Shown: positions 10,707-22,117, counted from the stretch's first letter. The stretch: 32,606 nucleotides of DNA from an uncultured Alphaproteobacteria bacterium (GCA_902522585.1 CABYWI010000007.1:1-32606), one strand, 5' to 3'. Numbers and translations are program-made. Notes: generated by a model not told the origin, from the sequence alone.

Positions 10707-12160
10707 TTGTTTAATCCTAAATATTTTTCTGAAGTGACATTTATAAATAACTTTAAGACTACATAAGTGACGATTAAAGAAGAAACAATACCAATGATTA
10801 AAGAGATTGAAAAACCTCTAATGGGGCCAAAACCAAAAGCAAAGAGAAATATTGCAGCAAATAAAGTTGTCAAATTTGAGTCAAGTATCGTTACATATGC
10901 AGAGTTAAAACCTTCATGTTTTGGATTTTCAATATTATTTTTAAAATTTTCTCTTATTCTTTCAAAGACTAAAACATTTGCATCAACACACATACCAATT
11001 GTTAATACAATGCCTATTACACCGGGAAGTGTAAGAGTGGTATTCAATAAAGTCATAAAAGCAAAAAGTAAACTAAGGCAACTAATTATAGTAAGTGTAG
11101 TAAATACACCTGAAATTTTATAATAGAAAATCATAAAAAGAGTTATAGTAATTAATGCTATTAAGGAGGCATATATTCCTTTTTTTACACCCTCCCTGCC
11201 TAAAGTAGGACCAATTTGTTTTTCTTGAATTATTTTTATTTCTGTAGGAAGAGAGCCAGATTTTAAAATAATTGATAAATTATTAGCAGACTCATTAGTG
11301 AAGTTTCCTGAAATTTGACCACTACCTCCTGTTATTGCTTCTCTAATTACTGGTGCAGTTATAAGCGCCCCATCTAAAACAATAGCAAATCTAGATCCAA
11401 TATTTTCAGAAGTCATTTGGGCGAAAAGATCTGAGCCTACTTTATTAAAAGAAAAAGCTACAACTGGCTCGTTCTGATTATATTGAAGAGATGCATCTTG
11501 AATATAGTCACCTGTAAGGTTAGGAATTTCTTGAACACGAACTTCTTCACCAGTTTCCTCGTTAAAAAAAACTTTTGAATTAACAAGAGTTTTTTTTTCA
11601 ATATGTAGAGTAAGTTTTGCTGTTTTAGAAATAACATCTTTTACGTTATTGTCTAAATCTCCAGGAATTTCTAGCAATATCTTATTAAGTCCAACTTTTT
11701 GGATAGATAATTCTTTGTTTCCAAGAAAATCTACTCTCGATCTGATAATTTCAACAGCATTAAGAGTCATTTCTGCGAGAGATTGTTTGAATTTTTGTTC
11801 TAATATACCCAAAAAAATACCATCATTAGATCGGTCAATTACTTCTAAGCCAAGAGACTGTATAACTAAGTTATTCAACTCTGAAGTATTTTGTCCTGAA
11901 GGAATAAAAATTTGGTCTTCTGATATTTCAGATAGAAGATTGTATGAATTTTCTAGTGCCTGAGATGTTTTAATTAATAAATTTTGTTTAAATTCATTCT
12001 CGTTCAGCTCTAATAAATAAGAAAATCCTCCTTGTATATCTAATCCAAAGTTGATTTTTAAATCTGAATTTTTGGAATTAAAATTAGGTAAAATAAAATA
12101 AAAACAAAAACCTACAAGCAGCAAAGAAAACCAAAATCTCCATTGCTTAAAAAAAAACAT
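10703..12160 (-). CDS. secD: Protein translocase subunit SecD
   Basis: 485 aa; GLDIQGGFSYLLE, GMCVDANVLVFERIRE; start overlaps secF by 4 nt in the same operon. Confidence 0.96.
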   Translation of the reverse strand: MFFFKQWRFWFSLLLVGFCFYFILPNFNSKNSDLKINFGLDIQGGFSYLLELNENEFKQNLLIKTSQALENSYNLLSEISEDQIFIPSGQNTSELNNLVIQSLGLEVIDRSNDGIFLGILEQKFKQSLAEMTLNAVEIIRSRVDFLGNKELSIQKVGLNKILLEIPGDLDNNVKDVISKTAKLTLHIEKKTLVNSKVFFNEETGEEVRVQEIPNLTGDYIQDASLQYNQNEPVVAFSFNKVGSDLFAQMTSENIGSRFAIVLDGALITAPVIREAITGGSGQISGNFTNESANNLSIILKSGSLPTEIKIIQEKQIGPTLGREGVKKGIYASLIALITITLFMIFYYKISGVFTTLTIISCLSLLFAFMTLLNTTLTLPGVIGIVLTIGMCVDANVLVFERIRENFKNNIENPKHEGFNSAYVTILDSNLTTLFAAIFLFAFGFGPIRGFSISLIIGIVSSLIVTYVVLKLFINVTSEKYLGLNK

Positions 12161-12190
12161 TTATTTAATTTATTATTATAAAAAAGTGAA

Positions 12191-12454
12191 TTATTTAGCA
12201 GCTATATCTGCAACCATACCTTTTGCAACTTTAACATTAATATTATCAGCTATTTCAACAGATAATGTTCCATCGTCATTGACATAATGAATGTTTCCAA
12301 TAATTCCCCCTTGAGTAACAATACGATCACCCTTTTTTAGATTAGCAATCATATTTTTATGATCTTTTAATTTTTTTTGTTGAGGTCTGATAAGTAAAAA
12401 ATAAAAAACTACAAATATAAGAAGTAAGGGTAAAATCCCAGCAAGTTGTTCCAT
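12191..12454 (-). CDS. yajC: Preprotein translocase subunit YajC
   Basis: 87 aa; FYFLLIRPQQKKLKDHKNMIANLKKGDRIVTQGGIIG. Confidence 0.95.
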   Translation of the reverse strand: MEQLAGILPLLLIFVVFYFLLIRPQQKKLKDHKNMIANLKKGDRIVTQGGIIGNIHYVNDDGTLSVEIADNINVKVAKGMVADIAAK

Positions 12455-12523
12455 AATATAAATCCTTTAAATATGTAAAATTAGGAATAAAATCTCACAA
12501 TCATTAACTAAGTCAATAAAAAA

Positions 12524-13285
12524 TTGGAAAATAAAACATTACTCTACTGGAATAGTTTCAAAAACAACATTGAAGAGGTAACTTTTAACAAAGTATTAGA
12601 CTTAGATTTACTATATGGTCTTGATCAGCAAAAAGATTTAATTGAGCAAAATACTAGGAATTTCCTCGATGATTTATCATATAATCATGCCCTCCTATGG
12701 GGAGTACGAGGAAGTGGAAAAAGTAGTTTGATAAGAGGAATTGTTAAGAAATTTGCTAATGAATATGATAACTTTGTAACTCTCGAGGTTAATTCGGATG
12801 ATATTTTAGATTTGTCAAATATCTTTATTAATTTTGAATTTAGGAAAAATATAATTTTATTTATAGATGACCTCTCATTTGAACAAAATGATAGAAGATA
12901 TATTCAATTTAAATCCTTCTTGGAAGGATCCTTCTCCAACTCAAAATATAATTTTTTAGTTTATGTTACTAGCAATAGGCGTCATTTAATGAAAAGAGAT
13001 ATGATTGATAATGAAAGATCTTCAGCTATATCTCAAGATGAAGGTGTAGAGGAAAAAGTTTCATTATCTGACCGCTTTGGTTTATGGATAAGTTTTCACA
13101 ATTTAAGCAAAAATGATTTTATCTTGATAGTCAAAAACTACTTTGATCATTATAAATTGCAATTTAACAATAATATTGAAGATCTAGCACTAAAATGGAT
13201 ATTTGCTAGAGGTAATCGAACAGGACGTTCTGCCTACCAATTTTTCAAAGATTATTGTGCTAAAAATAAAATTAAGATTTCTTAA
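12524..13285 (+). CDS. DUF815-type AAA+ ATPase (TTG start)
   Basis: 253 aa; Walker [10 protein letters not shown], Walker [12 protein letters not shown], characteristic [10 protein letters not shown]. Confidence 0.88.
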   Translation: MENKTLLYWNSFKNNIEEVTFNKVLDLDLLYGLDQQKDLIEQNTRNFLDDLSYNHALLWGVRGSGKSSLIRGIVKKFANEYDNFVTLEVNSDDILDLSNIFINFEFRKNIILFIDDLSFEQNDRRYIQFKSFLEGSFSNSKYNFLVYVTSNRRHLMKRDMIDNERSSAISQDEGVEEKVSLSDRFGLWISFHNLSKNDFILIVKNYFDHYKLQFNNNIEDLALKWIFARGNRTGRSAYQFFKDYCAKNKIKIS

Positions 13286-14534
13286 TTACTTTGATGTTTC
13301 CCATGTAGGGTAGTAAGACTTCTGGCACAGTAATTGAACCATCCTCATTTTGATAATTTTCTAAGACGGCAATTAGAGTTCTGCCAACAGCTAGACCCGA
13401 CCCATTTAAAGTATGTACAAATTTATTTTGCTCATCTGATTTATATCTAGCGTTCATTCTTCTAGCTTGAAAGGTCCGGCAATTACTACACGATGAAATT
13501 TCCCTATACTTACTCTCACCAGGTAACCAAACTTCAATATCGTAAGTTTTTTCTGCAGAAAAACCCATATCACCAGAAGAGAGCAATATAACTTGATAAG
13601 AAATTTTTAAATCATCTAAAATAGAAGTTGCGCAATTTAACATTCTTTCTAATTCCTCTTCAGATTTTTCATCTGATGTAATACTTACTAATTCTACCTT
13701 AGAAAATTGATGTTGTCTGATCATTCCTCTTGTATCCCTACCAGACGCACCTGCTTCTGATCGATAACATGGTGTCCAAGCTGTGAGTCTTTGAGGTAAG
13801 GCTTTCTCTGAAATAATAGTTTCTAATACTAAATTAGTTAGCGGAACTTCGGCTGTAGGAATCAACCAGTGATCAGTATTTGTTTTAAATAAATCTTCAG
13901 AGAATTTAGGCAACTGGCCAGTTCCATATGCAGCTGCATCTCTCACTAAATTTGGTGGGATAATCTCTGTGTATCCAAACTCACCAGTATGTTTATCTAA
14001 CATAAAATTAGCTATAGCTCTTTCCAGACGAGCAAGATGATTTTTTACATACACAAAACGAGTACCAGAAACTTTACCTGCTTGATCAAAATCAAGCATC
14101 CCTAGCTCCTCGCCAAGTTCAAAATGAGGTTTTGGTTTAAAATCAAAATTTGGGATATCCCCAACTTTTTTAATTATTTTATTACTTTGCTCATCCTCAC
14201 CTACTGGAACATCTAGGTGTGGTAAATTTGGCAAAGACGACAGTATAATTTTTAATTTTGAGTCAATTTCTGAAGTTTCTTTTTCATATTGTTCAATTTC
14301 ATTTTTAATATTTTGTACTTTTTTTTGTAAAGACTCCTTTTCTTTATCATTAAGCTTAGAGAATTCAGATGAAAGATTTTTTCTTTCAGATCGAAGATCT
14401 TGTGATTTCGTTAATAATTCCCTCTTTTTAGTATCTAAATCTAGAATGACTTGAGACTGGGGTTCTAAAAACCTTTTTTTAAGGCCTTCATCAAACTGCT
14501 CAGGGTTATCTCTTATAAAATTAATATCATGCAT
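13272..14534 (-). CDS. serS: Seryl-tRNA synthetase
   Basis: 420 aa; N-terminal coiled coil, class II motifs ([43 protein letters not shown]). Confidence 0.97.
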   Translation of the reverse strand: MHDINFIRDNPEQFDEGLKKRFLEPQSQVILDLDTKKRELLTKSQDLRSERKNLSSEFSKLNDKEKESLQKKVQNIKNEIEQYEKETSEIDSKLKIILSSLPNLPHLDVPVGEDEQSNKIIKKVGDIPNFDFKPKPHFELGEELGMLDFDQAGKVSGTRFVYVKNHLARLERAIANFMLDKHTGEFGYTEIIPPNLVRDAAAYGTGQLPKFSEDLFKTNTDHWLIPTAEVPLTNLVLETIISEKALPQRLTAWTPCYRSEAGASGRDTRGMIRQHQFSKVELVSITSDEKSEEELERMLNCATSILDDLKISYQVILLSSGDMGFSAEKTYDIEVWLPGESKYREISSCSNCRTFQARRMNARYKSDEQNKFVHTLNGSGLAVGRTLIAVLENYQNEDGSITVPEVLLPYMGNIKVIKKS

Positions 14535-15307
14535 TAATCATTATTATCTTCGTTTTGTTCATTCTTCTTTTTTTTAGCTAAAAATCTAGAAATAAGAATA
14601 GATACTTCATATAAAATAATAACAGGCAATGCCAGAGAAATTTGAGAAAATGGATCTGGAGGGGTAATGATAGCAGCAAAAACAAATGACAATACAATTG
14701 CATATTTTCGAAAAGAAACTAATTGCTGAATAGACAGAACACCAAATCGTACTAGTAAAAGTAAAATAACTGGTAATTGAAAAGCAAGTCCAAAGGCAAA
14801 AATAAATGTCATCATCAAAGATAAATATTCGTTCATTTTAGCCTGAAGAGTAATGTTAATACCTTCAGCTTGAGCAGTTTGAAAACTCAAAAAGAACTTC
14901 CATGCTATAGGTGAAATAATATAATAAACAACTGCGGCACCTAATAAAAAAAGAAAAGGAATAGCAATTAAAGTTGGCAATGATATTTGTTTTTCTTTTT
15001 TAAGCAAACCTGGAGCAATAAATGACCAAATTTGGATAGAAAGGAAAGGAAAAGAAATAAATGCTGCTGTAAAAAATGCTACTTTTACATTAGTCAAGAA
15101 AGCCTCTTGTAAAGCAGTATAAATTAAGCCATTTCCATCTGGAAGAATAGAAGTTAAGGGCCTAGCAAGAAATTCAAAAATAGACTGAGAAAAATAAAAA
15201 GATATTACGAATGAAATAAGAAAAAAAATAATAGAATACATTAATTTTTGACGAAGCTCTTTAATATGATCGAAGAAATTCATAGATGATTGCTCTAATT
15301 TACTCAT
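14534..15307 (-). CDS. tatC: Sec-independent translocase TatC
   Basis: 257 aa; [12 protein letters not shown], multiple TM segments, [11 protein letters not shown]. Confidence 0.96.
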   Translation of the reverse strand: MSKLEQSSMNFFDHIKELRQKLMYSIIFFLISFVISFYFSQSIFEFLARPLTSILPDGNGLIYTALQEAFLTNVKVAFFTAAFISFPFLSIQIWSFIAPGLLKKEKQISLPTLIAIPFLFLLGAAVVYYIISPIAWKFFLSFQTAQAEGINITLQAKMNEYLSLMMTFIFAFGLAFQLPVILLLLVRFGVLSIQQLVSFRKYAIVLSFVFAAIITPPDPFSQISLALPVIILYEVSILISRFLAKKKKNEQNEDNND

Positions 15308-15598
15308 TTACTTTTTATCATTCATAATTTCTTTATTATTTTTATCGATAAATTCATTCAGTTCTTTACCATCTTTAATAATAGATTTTTTAGTATCAAT
15401 AATTTCTTTTTTGATATCTTTGACTTCATCTAAGTTAGTTAATTCATCAACTGTCGAAGTAAACTCTTTAGACATTTTTCTAATACCAGAAGTCATGCCT
15501 TTAATGAAACGAATAACTGTTGGAATTTCTTTAGGACCTACAACAACAATAGTTATAATTAGGATGATGGATATCTCCATCCAACCCAAAGAAAACAT
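15308..15598 (-). CDS. tatB: Sec-independent translocase TatB
   Basis: 96 aa; N-terminal TM, VVVGPKEIPTVIRFI, amphipathic helix; lies between tatA and tatC. Confidence 0.88.
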   Translation of the reverse strand: MFSLGWMEISIILIITIVVVGPKEIPTVIRFIKGMTSGIRKMSKEFTSTVDELTNLDEVKDIKKEIIDTKKSIIKDGKELNEFIDKNNKEIMNDKK

Positions 15599-15789
15599 TA
15601 CTGATCCTTATTTGAAGAGTCTTTATCAGAGTCTGAGGTAGAAGCATTTTCTTCATCAGACATATTCTTTTTGAATGATTTAATTCCTTTGGCCATATCG
15701 GCCATTAAAGTAGGAATTTTACCTTTTCCAAACAAAAGAAGGACAATAATCAAAACTATTATCCAGTGCCAAATACTAAAAGCTCCCAT
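15598..15789 (-). CDS. tatA: Sec-independent translocase TatA
   Basis: 63 aa; [34 protein letters not shown]. Confidence 0.9.
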   Translation of the reverse strand: MGAFSIWHWIIVLIIVLLLFGKGKIPTLMADMAKGIKSFKKNMSDEENASTSDSDKDSSNKDQ

Positions 15790-15818
15790 TACATTTTTTA
15801 TATAATATAATTTCTTAA

Positions 15819-16865
15819 TTATCTAGGAAAAATAAATACATGACTTTTATCCAAATTAATCGATACAGAGCTTGCCACAGGATATAAAAAATTACCTATT
15901 ACTTTACTGTGAATATGATGTTTTTGGTTATATTGATCATTTACAGTCATATGAATGATTGCACTATTTCCTAAGAATTTTGAGTCCACTACAACACCAG
16001 TATTTGGATTAAGTAATGGGGATTTTTCCTTACTCAATTTAATTGCCTCAGGTCTTATAACAACATCGACAATTTCATCATCGTTGAAGTTATTTACAGC
16101 AATTGAACCTAAAGGGGTGATACATTGATTATTTTTAACAGTTGTTTGAAAATTGTTTGTCTCGCCAAAGAGAGAGGCAACGTATAGATTAATAGGTTGA
16201 AAATAAATTTCATGAGGTGTGCCAACTTGAACTATTTTTCCTTTTTCCATTACAATAATCATATCGCTAAGAAACATAGCCTCTTCAGCATTGTGTGTTA
16301 CTACTATAGCGGAAGAATCAAGGCTATTAATCAAATGAAGGGTGTCATCAATAATTTCTCTTTTTAAATTTATATCTAAATCAGAAAAAGGTTCATCTAG
16401 AAGTAATAATTTAGGTTGAACTGCAATAGAACGAGCCAAAGCAACTCTTTGTTGCTCTCCCCCACTTAATGAATGAGGATATTTTTCTAAAAAATTTTCA
16501 ACCTTAGCTAGATGGATAACTTGGTCTATTAATTGTTTTTTATTTGACTTAGAGCCAGCAGCAAAACTTATGTTTTCCAAAACTGTCATATGAGGAAACA
16601 AAGCAAAATCTTGAAATACATAAGAAATAGGTCTTTCTTCTGGTGGAGAGTTTAAGTTACTATTGGCTACAATTTTACCATCTAAAAAAATCTCCCCTTT
16701 TTGTAATGACTCTAGTCCTGCTATAACTCTAATCAAAGTTGTCTTACCACATCCAGATGGGCCTAAAACCGATACAATAGAATTATCATTAATCGAAAAA
16801 TTTAAATTATTTAAAGCCTCTAATTCACCATAAGAGTGATGAAGATTTTTAATATCAAGTATCAT
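15819..16865 (-). CDS. FbpC-like ABC transporter ATP-binding protein with TOBE-like C-terminus
   Basis: 348 aa; Walker [46 protein letters not shown]-terminal motif. Confidence 0.88.
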   Translation of the reverse strand: MILDIKNLHHSYGELEALNNLNFSINDNSIVSVLGPSGCGKTTLIRVIAGLESLQKGEIFLDGKIVANSNLNSPPEERPISYVFQDFALFPHMTVLENISFAAGSKSNKKQLIDQVIHLAKVENFLEKYPHSLSGGEQQRVALARSIAVQPKLLLLDEPFSDLDINLKREIIDDTLHLINSLDSSAIVVTHNAEEAMFLSDMIIVMEKGKIVQVGTPHEIYFQPINLYVASLFGETNNFQTTVKNNQCITPLGSIAVNNFNDDEIVDVVIRPEAIKLSKEKSPLLNPNTGVVVDSKFLGNSAIIHMTVNDQYNQKHHIHSKVIGNFLYPVASSVSINLDKSHVFIFPR

Positions 16866-17508
16866 TATCTTGGGTTAATTGACTTTGAGAAAATTCATCT
16901 AAATTTTCTTCTATAGTTTCATCTTCATCTACAAAGGCTTCATCCTTGTTTAAGTCCTCATTAATTTCTTGAATATTCATTGAAGCAAAATTATCGTTAA
17001 GTAAACCAGAACTTTTCATTTCTTCTATACCTGGAAGATTGTCCAAGGTCCCTAACCCAAAATGCAATAAAAAATCATCTGTTGTTTCCCACAATATGGG
17101 TCTACCCGGTACTTCTTTTCTTCCACCTGGAGCTATCCAGCCCAACTCCATCAGTTGATCAAAAATACCTTGCCCAATTACAACGCCACGAATACTTTCA
17201 ATTTCTGCTTTTGTAATAGGTTGATGATATACAATGATGGCTAGTGTCTCGATTGCCTGTTTAGATAGTCTCTTTTGAACTTCTCTTTTTTCATGAAAAA
17301 TTTCGCTGACTTCTGTATTTGTTAAGAAAATCCATCCTCTGGATATTTTTTTTAAGTTAATTCCTCGATTTAAATATGCAGATTCTAGATTGGACATCAC
17401 TTCAGATATATCCTCATGAATATCCAATCTTTTCTTTATCTCATTTTCAGAGACAGGTTTACTCGAAGCAAAAATTAAAGCTTCAATTTTTTGAGAAGTT
17501 TCACTCAT
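16855..17508 (-). CDS. scpB: Segregation and condensation protein B
   Basis: 217 aa; KIEALIFASSKPVSENEI, LAIIVYHQPITKAEIESIRGV. Confidence 0.95.
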   Translation of the reverse strand: MSETSQKIEALIFASSKPVSENEIKKRLDIHEDISEVMSNLESAYLNRGINLKKISRGWIFLTNTEVSEIFHEKREVQKRLSKQAIETLAIIVYHQPITKAEIESIRGVVIGQGIFDQLMELGWIAPGGRKEVPGRPILWETTDDFLLHFGLGTLDNLPGIEEMKSSGLLNDNFASMNIQEINEDLNKDEAFVDEDETIEENLDEFSQSQLTQDNDT

Positions 17509-18235
17509 GTTTTTTTAAGTATATATCAGAAAAAGGTTTTGATTGCCTAATATCAATCTGTTTTTCATCCTCTTTGTCTTTTTTGGCCATATGCAAGCTT
17601 GCATTAAATGTACTTGAATAAAAAGATTTATTCATGATTTCTGAATGTAAATTGTCAGGAAGTAAACTTTTTAGAGAAAACCAATCAGAATTTGAAGCTA
17701 TTTTATTATTAATAACATTTTGACCATCCTTGATAGTAAATAATTTAGAAGAAGAAAACTTAAGTGTGTATTGTTGATTTCTTCTATGTATATCAGCATA
17801 TGCTTTTAACAAGTTGATAAGTTTATCTTTGATAATAAAATTTTTTTCTACTTTGAGCTTATTTTTATAGGTACTAGAGAAAAATTGTTGTTTATATTGA
17901 GGTAATTCAAAAAGCAATTTACTATTTTTGTGAACTAATTCTAAAATTGTTAATCTATTAGTTAAAAACTTGGTTACTTTTTTAACATCTTCTTCTTTGT
18001 CTTTGTTAACTAAAAATTTTGATTTTAAAAAAACCATTATTGAGGCCATCAATAAATATTCAGAGGCTATTTCAATACTCACTTTTTTAAGATCTTCTAT
18101 AAACGCAATGTATTGATTACATAATTCTAAAATAGGAAGATTTTTTAAATCATATTTATTTTTATGAACTAGCTCCAGAAGAACATCAAGAGGTCCATTA
18201 TAATCCTTGATTTCTATATTGAGATTAGATTCCAT
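17501..18235 (-). CDS. scpA: Segregation and condensation protein A
   Basis: 244 aa; YNGPLDVLLELVHKNKYDLKNLPILELCNQYI. Confidence 0.94.
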   Translation of the reverse strand: MESNLNIEIKDYNGPLDVLLELVHKNKYDLKNLPILELCNQYIAFIEDLKKVSIEIASEYLLMASIMVFLKSKFLVNKDKEEDVKKVTKFLTNRLTILELVHKNSKLLFELPQYKQQFFSSTYKNKLKVEKNFIIKDKLINLLKAYADIHRRNQQYTLKFSSSKLFTIKDGQNVINNKIASNSDWFSLKSLLPDNLHSEIMNKSFYSSTFNASLHMAKKDKEDEKQIDIRQSKPFSDIYLKKHE

Positions 18236-19232
18236 AAAGTTTGATTAATTCATTATACAAATCATGATATTGAATAATATTAATAGATTTAGGATCAATT
18301 TTCCTTTTAGCTTTCTTAATTTTCAAGGAATTTTTATATCGATTAGTAACTTGGAAAGACTTAATCACCTCAAGATATCTTTCCCAATCAGAGCTGCAAT
18401 CAAGGAATATATCAACACCCGCTTGATTGCATTTAATTATACTCTCATTTATACCATATTGATTTGCCTTCATGGTCATATCATCACTTATGATTAGCCC
18501 ATTGAACTTAATTTTTTGACGAATAATGTTTTGTATAATTTTCTTTGAATAAGTTGCCATATTTTCTTTATCCCATTTGTCGTATCTTATATGCGCGGTC
18601 ATCGCATATGGGAGATGTCTGAAATGATAAAATAACTTTAATTGATCTTGTAATTTTTGAAGTGAAGAACACACTGTGGGTAGTGATAAATGTGAGTCTT
18701 TTGTAGTTAATCCATGACCTGGAATATGCTTCATAACTGGGGTAATGCCCAAAAAAATTGAAGTATTAACAAAAATTTCATTTAATTTTACACTAATATC
18801 TAAATCGCTCCCAAATGTTCTCTTTTTGATCATTGATATTGTTTTTGCATTTGGGATATCCAAAACTGGAATAGTATTAATGTCAAATCCCATTTCAGAA
18901 AGATGATAACTTGTTATAAATGACTTTAAATAAACTAGTTGCTTAGCTAATGATGGATATCTTAAATAAATTTGATAATAGTCAAAATTATCTAAAAAAT
19001 TAAATTCTTTTAATTTAAAAAAACGATTTACCATTCCTCCCTCTTGATCAATTAAAATATAAATTTTTGGATGGAGGCTTTTTATAGTTTTAATAAGTTT
19101 TTTTGTCTGATTTAAATTTAAGATATTTCTTTTAAAAAGAATAATTCCAAAAGGTTTATATTTTTTTATATTTTTTTTTTCAAATTTTGAAATTTGTACA
19201 GACTTAATTGAAGCAATAAGAGGAAAGCTCAT
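18225..19232 (-). CDS. nagZ: Beta-N-acetylhexosaminidase (GH3 family, NagZ)
   Basis: 335 aa; DQEGGMVNRF, MKHIPGHGLTTKDSH, IISDDMTMKA. Confidence 0.9.
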   Translation of the reverse strand: MSFPLIASIKSVQISKFEKKNIKKYKPFGIILFKRNILNLNQTKKLIKTIKSLHPKIYILIDQEGGMVNRFFKLKEFNFLDNFDYYQIYLRYPSLAKQLVYLKSFITSYHLSEMGFDINTIPVLDIPNAKTISMIKKRTFGSDLDISVKLNEIFVNTSIFLGITPVMKHIPGHGLTTKDSHLSLPTVCSSLQKLQDQLKLFYHFRHLPYAMTAHIRYDKWDKENMATYSKKIIQNIIRQKIKFNGLIISDDMTMKANQYGINESIIKCNQAGVDIFLDCSSDWERYLEVIKSFQVTNRYKNSLKIKKAKRKIDPKSINIIQYHDLYNELIKLYGI

Positions 19233-19372
19233 TTTATGAAATCAAAACTATCTGGTTCTATAATTATAAAATGATCAAAAAAAATATACTTAAAATAATT
19301 ATCGAACAAATTGTAAGATAAAATAAAAATTAAAAGAAACATAATTAAAATAAAAATTAATTTTTTGCTCAC
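19229..19372 (-). CDS. Small single-TM protein (47 aa, GTG start), hypothetical
   Basis: Hand translation: MSKKLIFILIMFLLIFILSYNLFDNYFKYIFFDHFIIIEPDSFDFIK*. GTG overlaps argS TGA (GTGA) and its TGA overlaps nagZ ATG (ATGA). Below the track's length cutoff. Confidence 0.7.
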   Translation of the reverse strand: MSKKLIFILIMFLLIFILSYNLFDNYFKYIFFDHFIIIEPDSFDFIK

Positions 19373-21021
19373 ATTTTTAATTTAGGTTTAATCCCTAAAA
19401 TACCTAAACCTTCAGAAATTACTAACTGATATTTTTTTAACAATAATTGAGTATTCTCAGATAAATTATTGTCATCATCTAAAAATCTTGAATTTGGATT
19501 TGATTTAGCAGATGACCATAGTGAATGAAACATTGAAGCTACAGACTCTAAGTAATGTGCAATTAAATGCACTTCATTCCTTTTATAAGAATTAAACACC
19601 ACCAATTCCCACTCATGTATCTTCTTTATTAAATTTTTTAATTCCAATGAAAGTTCAATATCGTTAGAAATCAATTTATTCGTTCTTTCTAAAACAGATT
19701 GTGATCGTGCAAATGAATATTGAATGTAATAAATAGGATTTTCTTTGTTTTCTTTTTTAATCAAATCAATATCTAAGTCCATATGGGTATCATTTTTTCG
19801 ATAACTCATAAAATAGCGATAGTTTTCAATACCAATTTCTTTGACCAATTCATCTAACTCAAAAATAGTGCCTTCTCTTTTAGACATTTTTTGAATTTCA
19901 TTATTTCTCTTTAAGTTAACGATTTGACAAAAAACAACAGAAAAATTAATTTCTGGATATAAAGTAACTAGCGCAGAAGAAAGTCTTTTTAAATAACCTA
20001 AGTGATCTGCACCCCATATATTTATTAATTTTGAATATTTTCTTTGATATTTATCGACATGAAATGCAATATCATTAGCAAAATAAGTTGGGGTACCGTC
20101 ATTTTTAGTAATTGCTCGGTCTTCATCATCACCAAAATTAGTTGATTTAAAAATAGTTATCTCATTATCTTTCCTTGTGCCTTGGAAATCTTTAGGGTCA
20201 TGGAGCTGTCCATAATAAACAAGTCCTTTTTTTTCTAAATTCTTAATAATTTCTGGGAGAAGTTTTTTTTCAACTATTGAGGTTTCATAAGTAATTTGAT
20301 CAAAATTAATTCCCGAGTCATTTAATGTTTTTAAAGATTGATTAACTAAATATTCAATAGCAAAATTAACTATTTGTAATTCTTCATTTTTAGTTGGCTT
20401 GGGTGAATCAAATATATCTTTAAAATTATCAAAACATTTTTTGGCTAATTCTTGGATATAATCCCCTTTATAAAACTGTTGATATGGTAAATTTAAATTA
20501 TGCTTTGTAGAGATGTGAAAAAGAATTGAAGATAAAAATTCATTAATTTGATTGCCTGTATTATTTACATAATATTCTCTTGTCACATTATGACCAAAAA
20601 ATTGATAAAGGTTCGAAAGAACATCCCCTACTATAGCTCCCCTACCATGAGCTAAATGAAGAGGGCCAGTCGGATTAGCCGAAACAAATTCTATATTTAC
20701 AGATGATTGATCCTGGAAACGGTTACTGTGAGAACTTAGAAGTTTGAAAAAGGACTGATCTTTTAGAAAGAAATTAATAAATCCAGGCCCTGCCATTTCA
20801 ATTTTGTCAAAATTTTCAAAAGAAAAGTTATCAATAATCAATTTTGCTAAATCTGATGGCTTTTTTTTGAATATTTTAGAAAACTTTAAAGCAACATTGG
20901 TTGTAAAATCTCCTTTTTCATCAAAAAGAAGAGATACCTCTATCTCGTTAATAGATATATCGATATCAGCGTCAATCTTACTAAGACAGTCTATTAGTGA
21001 TAGTTTAATTTGATCAAACAT
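19369..21021 (-). CDS. argS: Arginyl-tRNA synthetase
   Basis: 550 aa; FVSANPTGPLHLAHGRGAIVGDVL, KMSKREGTI. Confidence 0.97.
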   Translation of the reverse strand: MFDQIKLSLIDCLSKIDADIDISINEIEVSLLFDEKGDFTTNVALKFSKIFKKKPSDLAKLIIDNFSFENFDKIEMAGPGFINFFLKDQSFFKLLSSHSNRFQDQSSVNIEFVSANPTGPLHLAHGRGAIVGDVLSNLYQFFGHNVTREYYVNNTGNQINEFLSSILFHISTKHNLNLPYQQFYKGDYIQELAKKCFDNFKDIFDSPKPTKNEELQIVNFAIEYLVNQSLKTLNDSGINFDQITYETSIVEKKLLPEIIKNLEKKGLVYYGQLHDPKDFQGTRKDNEITIFKSTNFGDDEDRAITKNDGTPTYFANDIAFHVDKYQRKYSKLINIWGADHLGYLKRLSSALVTLYPEINFSVVFCQIVNLKRNNEIQKMSKREGTIFELDELVKEIGIENYRYFMSYRKNDTHMDLDIDLIKKENKENPIYYIQYSFARSQSVLERTNKLISNDIELSLELKNLIKKIHEWELVVFNSYKRNEVHLIAHYLESVASMFHSLWSSAKSNPNSRFLDDDNNLSENTQLLLKKYQLVISEGLGILGIKPKLKM

Positions 21022-22117
21022 AATGGTTATAAAATTTTATGGCGTATTGGTCAGTCATACCACATATATAGTCAACTATAATTTGTTTTTTGCTATCTTC
21101 ATCTTGAATTTTAGACCTCCAACTTTTAGGTAGAGGGGTTTGGTCTTTTTCAAGAATTTTTATGATAAAAAGTAAGATTTGTTCTGCTCTTGTTCTGCTT
21201 TGATATACAAAATCAGATGTATAAAAATTTTCATATAGATATTCTTTTATTAAAGTAATTTTACTTTGTGTTAAAGAACTAAAGGAAACTAAAAAATTCT
21301 CTTGATTGATTACATCTTGACTACCTCTAAGAATCTTATTTTTCAAGTTGACCTCTGTTTGTGATATCAAATCTTTCACAAAATAATTAATAGTACTTCT
21401 TGTAAAATAATTTCGCGCAACTTTATTATCTAGAGACTGCATATATTCAAAATCAATAAAGTCAAATAAGTCACTTAATTCAGCTATCTTTTTAATATCT
21501 AATATTTCTGCTCTTATTCCATCATCAAAATCATGAGCTATGTATGCTATGTCATCGGATAGAGAGGCTATTTGCGCTTCTAATGAAGGATTTTTATTTA
21601 AATCGAAAGTAAAATTATCTGACAAGTCATATTTAAATGAAGTTTCAACTATTTTCCCATTATGTTTAATTAAACCGTCTAAAGTCTCCCAAGTCAGATT
21701 TAAACCTTCATAGCTTATATACTTTTTTTCTAATAGCGTGACTTGTCGATAAGATTGGAAATTGTGATTAAAATTTTGATCGATTTCTTGGCTGATTATA
21801 TCCTCACCCACATGACCAAAGGGACTATGACCTAAATCATGGCATAGAGCTATGCATTCGGCTAAGTCTTCATTTAAAGAAAATCGCCTACTCACAGAAC
21901 GAGCAATTTGAGAAACTTCTAGAGTGTGGGTTAAACGATTTCTATAATAATCACCTTTTTCGAACATAAAGACTTGAGTTTTATCCTTTAATTTTCGAAA
22001 AGCAGTAGAATGATAAATTCGGTCTCTATCTCTTTCATAAGGAAGACGATGATCTAAATCTATTGGAAAAAGTCTTCCTTTTGAATTTTCATTTAAAGCT
22101 GATAAATTACGAAACAT
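21014..22117 (-). CDS. dgt: dGTPase-like HD-domain phosphohydrolase (start revised to 22117)
   Basis: DRDRIYHSTAFRKLKDKTQVF, RLTHTLEVSQIARS, CHDLGHSPFGHVGE. MFRNLSALNENSKGRLF is the plausible N-terminus; the track's upstream 62-aa extension overlaps erpA. Confidence 0.9.
   Translation of the reverse strand: MFRNLSALNENSKGRLFPIDLDHRLPYERDRDRIYHSTAFRKLKDKTQVFMFEKGDYYRNRLTHTLEVSQIARSVSRRFSLNEDLAECIALCHDLGHSPFGHVGEDIISQEIDQNFNHNFQSYRQVTLLEKKYISYEGLNLTWETLDGLIKHNGKIVETSFKYDLSDNFTFDLNKNPSLEAQIASLSDDIAYIAHDFDDGIRAEILDIKKIAELSDLFDFIDFEYMQSLDNKVARNYFTRSTINYFVKDLISQTEVNLKNKILRGSQDVINQENFLVSFSSLTQSKITLIKEYLYENFYTSDFVYQSRTRAEQILLFIIKILEKDQTPLPKSWRSKIQDEDSKKQIIVDYICGMTDQYAIKFYNHYV

Noticed and set aside
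10767-11123. 118-aa plus-strand ORF
   Set aside because: Entirely antisense to the conserved secD coding region; no recognisable domain; shadow ORF.
11649-11963. 104-aa plus-strand ORF
   Set aside because: Antisense to secD; low-complexity shadow translation.
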